Shown: positions 17,625-26,653, numbered from the stretch's first letter. The stretch: DNA of 50,858 nucleotides from Proteiniclasticum ruminis (GCF_900115135.1 NZ_FOVK01000014.1:1-50858); one strand, 5' to 3'. The notes: a model not told the origin generated them from the letters alone. Program-made: numbers and translations.

Positions 17625-18965
17625 ATGAAAACCTATAAAATTGTCACCATTGGTGGCGGATCCAGCTATACACCAGAGCTCATCGAAGGATTCATCAAGC
17701 GTTATGCAGAGCTTCCCGTAAGAGAACTCTGGCTTGTGGACATTGAAGAGGGTAAAGAGAAACTGAATATCATCACAAAGCTGGCTGAGAGAATGGTGAA
17801 AAAAGCGGGCATCCCCATGAAGATCTACAGTACCCTGAACAGGCGTGAAGCGTTGAAAGATGCTGATTTTGTCACCACACAGTTCCGTGTGGGGGGGCTG
17901 CATGCCAGATCCCTTGATGAATCCATTCCTCTATCCCACGGGCTCATCGGGCAGGAAACCAACGGTGCAGGCGGTATGTTCAAAGCACTGAGAACCATCC
18001 CCGTGATCTTTGACATCCTGAAGGACTGTAAAGAGCTCTGCCCTAACGCATTTGTCGTGAACTTCACAAATCCTGCGGGACTTGTGACCGAAGCTGTCCT
18101 AAACCATACCTCCTGGGAACGGTTCATTGGAGTATGCAATCTGCCCTATGGCATGGAAGTTGGCGTATCCAAGATCCTGGAGGCAGAAAAATCAAGAGTC
18201 CGCGTTCACATGGCAGGTCTCAACCACATGGTCTTTGGTTTGGATGTCTTTCTGGATGGCGTCTCCGTAAAAAGAGATGTTCTGGAAAAAATGGCAACTG
18301 AATCGGAATCTCTCAACATGAAAAACATCATGGATCTTCCCTGGTCTCCAGAATTTTTGAGGGGACTCGATGCCATTCCCTGCGCTTACCACAGATATTA
18401 TTTCCAGAAAGATCAGATGCTGAGCCATATGCTGGAGGATTTTAAGACAGGCGAAACCCGTGCATCCCAAGTGATGGCTGTGGAGGAGGATCTTTTCAAA
18501 AAATATCAGGATGAAGATCTTGCCGATAAGCCAAAAGAACTGGAGTTAAGAGGTGGCGCATTCTATAGCGATGCAGCGGTGAACCTCATCTCTTCCATCG
18601 CCAACGACAAACGGGACATTCAGGTGGTCAACACCAGAAATAAAGGCGCCATCGCTTCTCTTCCCTTTGATTCAGCTGTGGAAGTATCTTCTATCATCAC
18701 AAAAGATGGTCCAGTGCCTCTTGCAACAGGACTCCTGCCAGCAGCAGCCGAAGGAATTGTGCAGCAGCTGAAATCCTTCGAAAGACTTACTGTAAAAGCA
18801 GCTTTAAGCGGAAAATATGAAGATGCCTATGTGGCCATGGTCACAAACCCTCTGGTCCAAAGCGAGCATCTTGGCAGAAAGGTCCTGGATGATCTTCTTC
18901 TGGCCCATGAAAAGCATCTTCCTGCTTTTAAAGAAACCATTGACACCTTGAGGAACAGGCCATGA
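17625..18965 (+). CDS. celF: GH4 6-phospho-beta-glucosidase (CelF/ChbF-like)
   Basis: This 446-residue enzyme is a GH4 glycosidase that uses NAD and a divalent metal to open 6-phospho-disaccharides by an oxidation-elimination route. The N-terminal Rossmann motif TIGGGSSYTPEL (8-19), metal ligands Cys171 (VCNLPYGM) and His201 (GLNHMVFG), and the segment QETNGAGGMFKALRT all match the family. GGAGG precedes the ATG. It is read divergently from the PTS genes and overlaps the start of the ChbG gene by four bases. Next to ChbG, a ChbF-type role on chitobiose-6-phosphate is plausible. Confidence 0.94.
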   Translation: MKTYKIVTIGGGSSYTPELIEGFIKRYAELPVRELWLVDIEEGKEKLNIITKLAERMVKKAGIPMKIYSTLNRREALKDADFVTTQFRVGGLHARSLDESIPLSHGLIGQETNGAGGMFKALRTIPVIFDILKDCKELCPNAFVVNFTNPAGLVTEAVLNHTSWERFIGVCNLPYGMEVGVSKILEAEKSRVRVHMAGLNHMVFGLDVFLDGVSVKRDVLEKMATESESLNMKNIMDLPWSPEFLRGLDAIPCAYHRYYFQKDQMLSHMLEDFKTGETRASQVMAVEEDLFKKYQDEDLADKPKELELRGGAFYSDAAVNLISSIANDKRDIQVVNTRNKGAIASLPFDSAVEVSSIITKDGPVPLATGLLPAAAEGIVQQLKSFERLTVKAALSGKYEDAYVAMVTNPLVQSEHLGRKVLDDLLLAHEKHLPAFKETIDTLRNRP

Positions 18966-19741
18966 GGATCATCATCAACGGAGATGATTTCGGTTTCTCT
19001 GAAGGCCAGAACCTCGGTATCATAAAAGCCCACAAAGAGGGCATTCTTACCTCCACCACCGCCATGGCTGGAGGGCCGGCTCTTTCTCATGGTATGGCTC
19101 TTGCAAAAGAGTGTCCCAATCTCAGCATAGGTGTGCACCTTACTTTAGATGCACTGTGTCCACTCTCCCCCGTGGAGCGGATTCCAAGTCTTGTGGATGA
19201 GCACGGCAGATTCATAAGGTTTCCCATGGACCGCCCTCTTCCTGTCAAACCGGAAGAAGTGTATCTGGAGTGGACAGCCCAGATTGAAAAAATCAGGTCC
19301 TACGGAATTGAACCCACGCATTTGGACGGACATCATCATATGCATCTCCATCCAGATGTGCTGAAGGTTACCACCGTCTTGGCAAAAGAGTATACTCTCC
19401 CCATACGGCTGGTCCCATCCTATGTTTCAGGAGAGGATCTGAATTTTATTCGCAAAGAGAGGATTCAGACATTTTATGGACTGACGGATTTCTATAAAGA
19501 GACCGTTTCGGAAGATTATTTCCGAAGATTCCGGGAAGACCATGAAGGGCTGGAAAGTGAGATTCTCGAAATCATGTGCCATCCAGCCTATCTGGATGAT
19601 GTGATTCTTGAAAACAGCAGTTACCAGATTCATCGGGTGAAGGAGCTTTCCATACTTGTGAACCCGGAAGTGAGAAAAGCAGTAGAAGCACAGCATCTCA
19701 CTTTGGGAAGTGTGAAAGACTTTTTCTCTGTGACACCCTAA
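18962..19741 (+). CDS. chbG: ChbG/HpnK (YdjC) family carbohydrate deacetylase
   Basis: This 259-residue protein belongs to the YdjC family, which removes an acetyl group from N-acetylated disaccharides such as chitobiose-6-phosphate. The metal site is visible as Asp8-Asp9 (INGDDFG), His59 (GVHLTLD) and the histidine-rich DGHHHMHLHP (122-131). The ATG overlaps the GH4 stop. In E. coli the same enzyme must act before ChbF can cut. Its coupling here suggests that the locus handles N-acetylated as well as plain beta-disaccharides. Confidence 0.92.
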   Translation: MRIIINGDDFGFSEGQNLGIIKAHKEGILTSTTAMAGGPALSHGMALAKECPNLSIGVHLTLDALCPLSPVERIPSLVDEHGRFIRFPMDRPLPVKPEEVYLEWTAQIEKIRSYGIEPTHLDGHHHMHLHPDVLKVTTVLAKEYTLPIRLVPSYVSGEDLNFIRKERIQTFYGLTDFYKETVSEDYFRRFREDHEGLESEILEIMCHPAYLDDVILENSSYQIHRVKELSILVNPEVRKAVEAQHLTLGSVKDFFSVTP

Positions 19742-19753
19742 CAGCAGCATAAG

Positions 19754-19790
19754 AAAGAACCTGATCATCCAAAACGATCAGGTTCTTTTT
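19754..19790. terminator. Strong bidirectional terminator
   Basis: AAAGAACCTGATC (19754-19766) and GATCAGGTTCTTT (19776-19788) form a 13-bp stem around a nine-base loop. T-runs follow on the plus strand. It ends the GH4-ChbG transcript and probably also the convergent oxidoreductase gene. Confidence 0.9.
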
Positions 19791-19801
19791 AATTTCTGTC
19801 A

Positions 19802-20830
19802 CTATTTACGGTGAGCCCAATCCACATGAAACCCTCTTTTATAGGCAAAGAGCGGTGTCACATGACCTCTTCCTTCTTTGATCAGCACAAAAGGATCCCG
19901 CAAAAGCACCCGGCCAAGAGCCACAAGGTCTGCACGTTCATTCTGAAGAATCTCCTCTACCTGATCCACTTCTGTGATCATCCCTACGGTTATGGTCTCA
20001 ACTCCACATTCTTTTTTCAGAATCTCAGAAAACTTCACCTGGTAGCCAGGATATACATTGATTTTCTGGTTCACATGAAGTCCCCCAGAACTTACGTGGA
20101 TCATATCAAAGTCCTCTTTTACGAGATGAATGATTTTCACCATTTCTTCAATGTCTATGCCACCTTCCACATAATCTGCGGCAGACACTCGAAGAATCAG
20201 CGGGAAATTCTCTGGAAGTACGGATTTCACGGCTTTTGTCACTTCCTTCAGAAAACGGACACGGTTCTCCGTAGAACCGCCATAAGCATCCGTTCTATGA
20301 TTGGAAAGAGGGCTCAAAAACTCATGGATAAGATACCCATGAGCTCCATGAAGCTCAATGAGTTCGTATCCCGCTTCAAGACTTCTCACAGCGGCTGCTT
20401 TGAATGCTTCCACGATTCTTTTGATGTCTTCTAGATCCATCTCCTTTGGCAACTTATAGTCTTCATTGAATGCAATGGCAGATGGTGCCAGTGTGGTGAG
20501 AGAAGAAATACCACATTTTCTTCCTGCATGGCCCAGCTGAACACCAATGTGGGACCCGTATTTTTTAGAGAGCTCCACTATTTTTCTATGTCCTGGAATC
20601 TGATCATCCTTCCAGATGCCCAGATCCCTCTCTAGAATCCTGCCCTCAGGAGTGACTCCTGTAGCTTCCACGATGATGAGCCCAATCTCTCCCAGTGCCG
20701 CATTTCCGTAGTGAATATAATGAAAGTCAGTTGGATGTCCGTCTTCTGCCATATTCATGCACATGGGCGGCATCACCACTCTATTCTTCAGGACCAGATC
20801 TTTGATCTTGTACGAACTAAATGTCTTCAT
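19802..20830 (-). CDS. NADH:flavin oxidoreductase, old yellow enzyme family
   Basis: This 342-residue protein is a single-domain TIM-barrel FMN enzyme of the OYE/NamA type that reduces activated C=C bonds. The FMN-side start NRVVMPPMCMN, the substrate histidines in HGAHGYLIHEFLSPLSNHR, and the phosphate-binding ALGRVLLRDP at the end are visible. No C-terminal NADH domain follows, so it is the short form. The start is uncertain. The ATG at 20830 begins where family similarity starts but has only a weak GAG ribosome site. A TTG at 20875 would add 15 residues. The gene stands alone. Confidence 0.88.
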   Translation of the reverse strand: MKTFSSYKIKDLVLKNRVVMPPMCMNMAEDGHPTDFHYIHYGNAALGEIGLIIVEATGVTPEGRILERDLGIWKDDQIPGHRKIVELSKKYGSHIGVQLGHAGRKCGISSLTTLAPSAIAFNEDYKLPKEMDLEDIKRIVEAFKAAAVRSLEAGYELIELHGAHGYLIHEFLSPLSNHRTDAYGGSTENRVRFLKEVTKAVKSVLPENFPLILRVSAADYVEGGIDIEEMVKIIHLVKEDFDMIHVSSGGLHVNQKINVYPGYQVKFSEILKKECGVETITVGMITEVDQVEEILQNERADLVALGRVLLRDPFVLIKEGRGHVTPLFAYKRGFHVDWAHRK

Positions 20831-21151
20831 CTCTCGGCTGCAAAAAACAGCACCCTCAACTCCTTTATGCCTCAAAATCTACTCAAACATATCCATTGTC
20901 CAATATGTAAACGTATCTACCATCAATTCTACCTTCTACCACGTATAAAGTCCACAGAAAGAAGGCGGCACCCTCATCCCGTGGACTCGTACAAATGTTG
21001 CATTTTGTTGTTAATCCATAGATAATATCGGCAATTAATTAACAAACTTATAATATTCATCAAACCTTTGTTAACAACTTACATTTTCTCATGGTTTTCT
21101 CTTATAATATGAGTAACATATACTACGTGCCTAATTTGAGGAGGAAGAAAC
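20831..21151. other. Divergent intergenic region with a plus-strand promoter
   Basis: No gene is seen here. The sequence is AT-rich and separates the OYE gene (minus) from the DUF4250 gene (plus). TTACAT (21079-21084) and TATAAT (21103-21108), 18 bases apart, make a reasonable promoter for the DUF4250 gene. I did not find a convincing promoter for the OYE gene. Confidence 0.6.
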
Positions 21152-21364
21152 ATGAGTATGGAAACGGCCTTCACCCAGGAAAACATCATGGAGATGGACC
21201 CCTTTATTCTGCTCAGCACCATCAACACAAAGCTTCGCAACGATTTCGATTCCCTCGCAGCCTTCTGTGACCATTATCATCTGGATCAGAGCGCTCTGAT
21301 GAACAGACTTGGAGAATTCGGCTACGACTATATTGGAGAAATCAACCAGTTCCGTATGCCTTAA
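21152..21364 (+). CDS. DUF4250 domain protein
   Basis: This 70-residue protein matches the short DUF4250 family of Clostridia. The conserved DPFILLSTINTKLRNDF and the ending NQFR are visible. It is acidic, soluble and of unknown function. GAGGAGG lies seven bases before the ATG. Its stop codon overlaps the stop of the convergent tcdA gene by a few bases, so no terminator can lie between the two. Confidence 0.85.
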   Translation: MSMETAFTQENIMEMDPFILLSTINTKLRNDFDSLAAFCDHYHLDQSALMNRLGEFGYDYIGEINQFRMP

Positions 21365-22104
21365 TCGAGAAGCCCCATAAGCTCTCTCATGACTTCAGAA
21401 GCAAGAAGAATCCCCGCCGCAGGCGGAACAAAGGAAGTACTCCCCGGAGTGCTTCTTTTTTTAAGGCTGCTTACAGCCCCTTCCACGGCTTCTCCTTCTA
21501 TGGCTATGGGCACCAGTGGTTTCTCCGTGGATGCCACCACTTTCAGGTGAAGAATCCCACGGTTTTTCAGCTCTCTTCGCATCACTTTGGCCAAAGGGCA
21601 CATGGTGGTTTTTTTGATGTCCGTCACGTGAAGCTTGGAAGGATCCAGCTTATTGCCCGTTCCCATGGAACTGATGATTTTTATGTTCTTTTCCTTACAG
21701 TAGGCGATGACCTGAAGCTTACTGGTTACTGTATCTATGGCGTCAATGACATAATCTGTGTCCTCGGTGATGATCTCCGAAAGATTCTCACTGCCTATGA
21801 AAGCTTTCACCCCAATCACTTCACACTGCCGGTTGATGCTTTCTGCTCTTTCCAAGGCAGCATCCACCTTATGCTTCCCGATGTGATCGTACGTGGACAA
21901 AAGCTGCCGGTTCAGATTGGAAAGAGTGAACACATCATCATCCACCACCACAATCTTTCCCACCCCACCCCTTACCAGGGCTTCAAAGCAGGTTCCTCCT
22001 ACACCACCAAGTCCTAGAAGCACCACCTTGGACCTGTATAGTTTTTCCATATTTTCTGCTCCCAGGAGCATTTCTGTTCTTCTTAACTCATGCTGCATCT
22101 TCAT
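21361..22104 (-). CDS. tcdA: tRNA threonylcarbamoyladenosine dehydratase TcdA
   Basis: This 247-residue E1-like ThiF-family protein uses ATP to cyclise the t6A base at position 37 of ANN-decoding tRNAs into ct6A. The ATP loop GLGGVGGTC (31-39), the segment DDDVFTLSNLNRQ with the adenylation residues, and AIDTVTSKL match TcdA/CsdL. The C-terminal PPAAG segment is also characteristic. The length is typical of Firmicutes members. It is transcribed alone, convergent with DUF4250. Confidence 0.92.
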   Translation of the reverse strand: MKMQHELRRTEMLLGAENMEKLYRSKVVLLGLGGVGGTCFEALVRGGVGKIVVVDDDVFTLSNLNRQLLSTYDHIGKHKVDAALERAESINRQCEVIGVKAFIGSENLSEIITEDTDYVIDAIDTVTSKLQVIAYCKEKNIKIISSMGTGNKLDPSKLHVTDIKKTTMCPLAKVMRRELKNRGILHLKVVASTEKPLVPIAIEGEAVEGAVSSLKKRSTPGSTSFVPPAAGILLASEVMRELMGLLD

Positions 22105-22179
22105 CCATTCCTTTCATAAAACAAATGTAAATATATCGGAAATCTCTCCCTATTTCAAGTCTTTTCCAAAAACACTTCC

Positions 22180-22209
22180 TTTACATCTCTTCCCCTTATC
22201 TCTTATAAT
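22180..22209 (+). promoter_or_regulatory. Promoter of mtnN
   Basis: TTTACA (22180-22185) and TATAAT (22204-22209) are 18 bases apart, about 35 bases before the start codon. No riboswitch-like structure was seen between them and the gene. Confidence 0.65.
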
Positions 22210-22244
22210 TAGATGCAAATAGAGTACAAGGAGATTATATCTAG

Positions 22245-22937
22245 ATGAAAATAGGGATTATTTGTGCCATGGAGGAAGAACTGGCTCCTCTTAAAAAAAT
22301 CATGTCCATCAAGGAAACCAGGACCAAAGCAAGAATGGAGTTCATCGAAGGCACTTTAGAAGAGAAAGACGTTGTCATGGTGATTTCAGGCATCGGTAAA
22401 GTCAACGCAGCGGTTTGTGCCCAGATCCTCGCGGATGACTACCAGGTGACCCACCTCATCAATGTAGGCGTAGCCGGAGGGGTCAAGGAGAATATCCAGC
22501 CCATGGATGTGGTGGTGGCAAAGGCTCTACTTCAGCATGATATGGATGTCACTGCTTTTGGCCTGAAACGTGGCGAGATTCCAAGATTTGAAAGCTCCCT
22601 TTTCAAGTCTGATGAGAAGCTTACCGCACTAGCACTGGAAGGCTCCAGAAAAAATGAGGACTATACCACCCATGAAGGCATCATCGTCAGTGGAGATCAG
22701 TTCATCTCCAGCAAAGAGAAAATTGAAGATCTTCTGGAAACCTTTGACGCCGCCGCCTGCGAGATGGAAGGCGCTGCCATCGCCCAGGCAGCTGATCTCA
22801 ATCACATTCCATTCACTGTCATCCGGGCAATTTCAGACAACGCCAATACCGGTGCAAGCATGGATTATGAGAAATTCAAGGACTTAGCCGTGGAAAACAC
22901 CGTATCCATCCTCACCTATGTTCTTAAAAATCTATAA
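22245..22937 (+). CDS. mtnN: 5'-methylthioadenosine/S-adenosylhomocysteine nucleosidase
   Basis: This 230-residue enzyme cleaves MTA and SAH to adenine and a thioribose, recycling methylation by-products and feeding autoinducer-2 synthesis. The start IGIICAMEEELAPL, VISGIGKVNAA, VGVAGG, ACEMEGAAIAQ (ribose binding) and AISDNAN (catalytic Asp) are all present. AGGAG lies 11 bases before the ATG, slightly long spacing. A strong terminator follows the gene. Confidence 0.95.
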   Translation: MKIGIICAMEEELAPLKKIMSIKETRTKARMEFIEGTLEEKDVVMVISGIGKVNAAVCAQILADDYQVTHLINVGVAGGVKENIQPMDVVVAKALLQHDMDVTAFGLKRGEIPRFESSLFKSDEKLTALALEGSRKNEDYTTHEGIIVSGDQFISSKEKIEDLLETFDAAACEMEGAAIAQAADLNHIPFTVIRAISDNANTGASMDYEKFKDLAVENTVSILTYVLKNL

Positions 22938-22945
22938 TTGAAAAA

Positions 22946-22991
22946 AAATCCCAGGAAAGCAGCTCTGTGAAAAGCTGTGCCTGGGATTTTA
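22946..22991. terminator. Bidirectional intrinsic terminator
   Basis: AAATCCCAGG and CCTGGGATTT form the outer stem. An inner arm AGCT/AGCT closes the hairpin, with an A-run before and a T-run after. It ends mtnN (plus) and the carboxypeptidase operon (minus). Confidence 0.9.
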
Positions 22992-23011
22992 TTATTTCAT
23001 AAGAAGGTTCA

Positions 23012-24520
23012 TTAGAATCCGTAGATCTTAGAGTACTTCTCTTCCAGATACTGGAGGAAATACTTGGCGTTCAGTGGTTCTCCCGTGATTTTCTCAATGA
23101 GTACCTTGGGTTCATAGGTTCCACCGTGGCTATGGACATGATCCGCCAGCCATTTCGTGATTTCAGAAACCTTACCTTCACGGATGAGCTCATAGTAATT
23201 TGGCAGATCTCTCAGCATGCCTTTGTAGAGCATCTGTGCGCCATAAAGATTTCCGAGAGCATAACTTGGGAAATACCCAATCATTCCGCCAGACCAGTGA
23301 ACATCCTGAAGGACTCCCTTGGCATAGGATTCTGGAGTTACCCCCAGATATTCTGTATACTTATCCGCCCAGATTTGGGGAAGCTCATCAAAATTCACCT
23401 CTCCATTGATCAGCATTTTTTCAATCTCATAACGGATGATGATATGGAGACTGTAGGTGAGTTCGTCCGCATCGATTCTGATGAGAGATGGCTCTACCTT
23501 ATTGATGGCTTTATAGATATCTTCTGGACTGTAATTTTTCAGTCCTTCGAACGCAGACACCATATTGAGATATTCTGTTTCAATGAACTCTTTTCCTCTG
23601 CCTAGAATGTTCTCGTAGTATCTGGATTGGGATTCATGGATTCCCATGGACACACCGCCACCGATGTTGGTTTTTGTGATGTCATCCGGAATGTTCTGCT
23701 CATAGATGGCATGTCCTGTTTCATGAATGGTGGAGTACATGGCTGTCACAGGATCTTCTTTGCTGTAAGCCGTTGTGATTCTCACATCCTTGTTTCCGAA
23801 GTTTGTGGAGAATGGGTGTGCGCTTTCTGCAATGGCACCTCTTTCAAAATCATAGCCCAGTCTCTTCGCAAGCTCTGTGTTATATTTCTTCTGTGGCTCT
23901 ATGGCATATTCACCTTTCAGGATGCTGCTGTCAATCTCCACAGCACTTTCACCGATTTTTTTCAGAAGAACCAGGAGACCATCCCGAAGCTCCTTGAATA
24001 CACCATCAATCTCCTCCACTGTTGCACCAGGCTCATACATATCCAAAAGAGCATCATAAGGAGTTTTCTCATAGCCGATGTATCCGGCGATCTTCTTGTT
24101 GAAATAAACAATCTTCTCCAGAATAGGCTTGAAGGACTCATAATCATTCTTCTCTCTGGCTTCTGCCCAGTAGGTTTCTCCTGAAGCCACAAGCTTGCTG
24201 TATTCAAGATATTCTTCTTCTGGAATTTTCTTCATGAAATCCAGTGACTTCTTAGCCGCCTTCACCATGGCTTTTTCTTTGTCGTTCATTTCTTCCAGAT
24301 GCTCATAAAGACCAAATACCAGATCCTGATACTCTTTTCCGGTCTCCAGCTTGTACATGAGCTGGCTTAGGTACCCCACAACCTCAGAGCGTCTTTCCAC
24401 GCCTTTGGACGGCATAATGGTTGCCATGTCCCAGTAAAGAACCCCTTGAGCATCTCCGATGTTTTTCATTTCTTCCTGGATTTCCAGAAACCTTTTGAAT
24501 GATTCTTTGTAGTTTTCCAA
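23012..24520 (-). CDS. Metallocarboxypeptidase, M32 family
   Basis: This cytosolic zinc peptidase of about 500 residues trims C-terminal residues from peptides. The zinc site HETGHAIYE lies near residue 265, and the downstream GVSMGIHESQSR with ENILGR carries the third ligand of the M32 family. The C-terminal DVHWSGGMIGYFPSYALGN region is also diagnostic. Two starts are possible. TTG at 24520 has GGAGG at good spacing and is annotated here. The ATG at 24535 has only a weak site but lies one base after the previous stop. It is the last gene of a three-gene run. Confidence 0.92.
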   Translation of the reverse strand: MENYKESFKRFLEIQEEMKNIGDAQGVLYWDMATIMPSKGVERRSEVVGYLSQLMYKLETGKEYQDLVFGLYEHLEEMNDKEKAMVKAAKKSLDFMKKIPEEEYLEYSKLVASGETYWAEAREKNDYESFKPILEKIVYFNKKIAGYIGYEKTPYDALLDMYEPGATVEEIDGVFKELRDGLLVLLKKIGESAVEIDSSILKGEYAIEPQKKYNTELAKRLGYDFERGAIAESAHPFSTNFGNKDVRITTAYSKEDPVTAMYSTIHETGHAIYEQNIPDDITKTNIGGGVSMGIHESQSRYYENILGRGKEFIETEYLNMVSAFEGLKNYSPEDIYKAINKVEPSLIRIDADELTYSLHIIIRYEIEKMLINGEVNFDELPQIWADKYTEYLGVTPESYAKGVLQDVHWSGGMIGYFPSYALGNLYGAQMLYKGMLRDLPNYYELIREGKVSEITKWLADHVHSHGGTYEPKVLIEKITGEPLNAKYFLQYLEEKYSKIYGF

Positions 24521-24536
24521 TCCTTTGTCCTCCATT

Positions 24537-24764
24537 CTATTCCATATTTTTTAGCTTATAGTATCTTTCTATCATAAGTTCACGCTCTCTGTCCATAGGC
24601 GGCGCCAGTTCCAGCACAGATTCTGTTTCCCTGCAGTACTTAACTGTTATGCATTGCCCCAGATTTCTCGGGCACCTGTAGCAAAGACAGGAAGGATCAT
24701 TCCCATCACAGCTTTCTCCGTACTCCGGACAATGTTTGCAGTTTTCTGCTAAGTTCTCTCTCAT
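24537..24764 (-). CDS. Cysteine-rich small protein, possible metal binder
   Basis: I do not recognise this 75-residue protein. It has eight cysteines in its first 44 residues (positions 9, 12, 19, 26, 28, 31, 38 and 44). They are arranged as CKHC, CDG..., CLCYRC, C and C, as in zinc or iron-sulfur binding modules. The second half is charged (MDRERELMIERYY). Its start overlaps the stop of the TIM-barrel gene by four bases, and the carboxypeptidase gene follows at once. This argues that it is translated in an operon. Confidence 0.75.
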   Translation of the reverse strand: MRENLAENCKHCPEYGESCDGNDPSCLCYRCPRNLGQCITVKYCRETESVLELAPPMDRERELMIERYYKLKNME

Positions 24765-25435
24765 AGAATATTCTCTCCCCGATATTTGTCCATCAGTTTC
24801 TTCATGATTTCCGTGTTGGATGGTGGTGTATAGGTGATGGCATTGGCTCCTGCCTCAATGGTCTCCAGAATGCTCTCCTCTGTAGGACCTCCCGTGGCTA
24901 TGATGGGGAATTCCGGATACTTCTCCCGGATTTTCCGCACGATCCTTGCGGTGTTTTTTGCACCTGAAACATTGAGAATGGTGGCGCCAGCTGCAATTCT
25001 CGCATCAATATCATCTTCTTCCGAGATCACCGTGATGACGATGGGAATATCGATGACATCCCGGACTCCATTGAGAATCTCATTTTTCGTCGGGCTGTTC
25101 AGAACCACACCGATGGCTCCTTTGAACTCCGCATCCAGAGCAAGATTGATGACCCTCTTTCCTGTGGTTGTACCACCTCCAACACCACAGAACACCGGTA
25201 CATCAGAAGCATTGATGAGGCTTTGGGTGATGATGGGCTGTGGGGTAAAAGGGTAAACACTCATCACCGCATCCGCATTGGTGTTCTTAATGACGGCAAC
25301 ATCTGTGGAAAAAATAAGAGACTTGATTCTCTTTCCAAGAATCACAATACCCGTAGCCTTTCTAATCACTTCCGGCACTTCTATCATATGACCCCGAAGA
25401 TTTGTGGTAATCACCGGGGCAGTTCTTTTATCCAT
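24761..25435 (-). CDS. TIM-barrel protein of unknown function (often labelled hydrolase)
   Basis: This 224-residue protein has a beta/alpha barrel pattern with glycine-rich phosphate-binding strand ends: FCGVGGGTTTGK near residues 82-93, ILNVSGAKNT near 153-162 and IATGGPTEESI near 176-186. Proteins of this type are common in Clostridia and are usually named only as hydrolase. The barrel looks like a phosphate-sugar or flavin-like binding enzyme, but the reaction is not known. GGAGGG lies six bases before the ATG. The 75-residue Cys-rich gene is coupled to its end. Confidence 0.75.
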   Translation of the reverse strand: MDKRTAPVITTNLRGHMIEVPEVIRKATGIVILGKRIKSLIFSTDVAVIKNTNADAVMSVYPFTPQPIITQSLINASDVPVFCGVGGGTTTGKRVINLALDAEFKGAIGVVLNSPTKNEILNGVRDVIDIPIVITVISEEDDIDARIAAGATILNVSGAKNTARIVRKIREKYPEFPIIATGGPTEESILETIEAGANAITYTPPSNTEIMKKLMDKYRGENIL

Positions 25436-25510
25436 TTTACGCCCTCCTTTTTGATTCGAGACATTTTCATCATTATATCACCGGAATGATCTCCTGAGTT
25501 CTTAACATTT

Positions 25511-26224
25511 TTAGAACAGACCGGCTTCTTCTCTAAACACAACAGGGACAGACTTCGACAGCTCCAGGGAGCTTTCTGTAATTCTGCAGTCATAGGCAAA
25601 AAGATCCACGCCTTCCATTTTAGCCCGGTAAAGCATGGCTGAAAATAAAGGATCCTGTTCATACGCTGGTGTGAATCCCTTCATGCCATCCATCTGAAGC
25701 ACAAAGAGAACCCCAGCCCCATGCCCTTCCTTCTTGACAGAAATCAGCTCCTCCACATGACGGGTTCCTCTTTCTGTAGGCGCATCCGGAAAACTCGCCA
25801 TGGCTTCCGTCTCTAATGTGACGCCCTTCACTTCCAGATAGTACTTTTTCCCCTCAGGGCTTTCCAAAAGGAAATCAAACCTGCTTTTTCCATAAAATTT
25901 CTCCCGCTTAATATCTGTATATTCCTTCAGCTTAGGAATCTTTCCAGCAAGAAGCGCTTCTTCCACCACTTTATTCGGTATCTGGGAATCAATGTTGATG
26001 AGTGCTTCTCCTTTATAGGCCGCAATGAGGCTATAGGCAGTCTTTCGGTTTGGGTTGTCTTCCTTCCGAAGGATCACTTTTGTGCCAGGAATCAGGATTT
26101 CTTTCACCCGTCCGGTGTTTGGCACATGAACCATGATGGTTTCCCCTTCATATTCCACATATCCCTGAAAGCGGTTTGGCCGTTTCACAAAAACAGCAGG
26201 AACAGTTTGTTTTATGAATTTCAT
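25511..26224 (-). CDS. sfsA: Sugar fermentation stimulation protein homolog SfsA
   Basis: This 237-residue protein belongs to the SfsA family, named for a sugar-fermentation effect in E. coli and containing a PD-(D/E)xK nuclease-like core. Visible motifs are VHVPNTGRVKEIL, GKSRFDFLLE, YLEVKGVTL (likely metal-binding core), FPDAPTERG and RHVEEL. The start at 26224 has AAGGAG eight bases upstream. The in-frame ATG at 26284 lies within the DnaA-box region. The gene points away from the box cluster. Confidence 0.93.
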   Translation of the reverse strand: MKFIKQTVPAVFVKRPNRFQGYVEYEGETIMVHVPNTGRVKEILIPGTKVILRKEDNPNRKTAYSLIAAYKGEALINIDSQIPNKVVEEALLAGKIPKLKEYTDIKREKFYGKSRFDFLLESPEGKKYYLEVKGVTLETEAMASFPDAPTERGTRHVEELISVKKEGHGAGVLFVLQMDGMKGFTPAYEQDPLFSAMLYRAKMEGVDLFAYDCRITESSLELSKSVPVVFREEAGLF

Positions 26225-26248
26225 AATGTATTCTCCTTGAAATCTTCT

Positions 26249-26405
26249 TGTGGATATGCTTTCCCATCCAGGAAAAGTATCCACAAATTGTGTAGGCTTT
26301 TATCCACATTCCTGTGGATAATGTGTAAAGGAACCGGGAAACATTCAGTATCAACTTGGATGTTATCCACAATAATTGTTATTTTTCCACAATCTCTGTG
26401 GATAA
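26249..26405. promoter_or_regulatory. Cluster of DnaA boxes
   Basis: Within 157 bases there are four perfect boxes: TTATCCACA at 26300-26308 and 26363-26371, and TGTGGATAA at 26313-26321 and 26397-26405. TTTTCCACA lies at 26383-26391, and near-matches lie at 26249-26257 and 26277-26285. Two of the boxes form an inverted pair with a four-base gap. No dnaA gene is nearby, so this is either a DnaA-titrating or regulatory cluster or, less likely, an origin. The rest of the gap up to 26711 is AT-rich, and I see no gene in it. Confidence 0.75.
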
Positions 26406-26653
26406 GTACAGATGTTTCTTTTTTCTTTTGTCAAGTCTTCCTTATGATTTGTCAATTCCTTAATCTTTTTGATATTTCAGACCACTTAGACATAATGTTC
26501 TCCTCTTCATCCTACTCCATGATTCTTAACAGAAACTTTGGATTTCTACTCCATCCTGAATGATTTCCTTCAAATTGTAAAGAGAAGGCCAGTCCCATTC
26601 ATAGTAAATTTACTTTGCATAAGATTCCTTAAAACCGTAGGGAACCCCACAGA

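Noticed and set aside
22100-22244. Possible SAM/SAH riboswitch before mtnN
   Set aside because: Only a promoter and a short AT-rich leader are present; no stem pattern of the known SAM or SAH classes.
26249-26405. Calling the DnaA-box cluster the chromosomal origin
   Set aside because: There is no dnaA, dnaN, rpmH or gyrase gene nearby, and neighbouring genes show no consistent orientation change.
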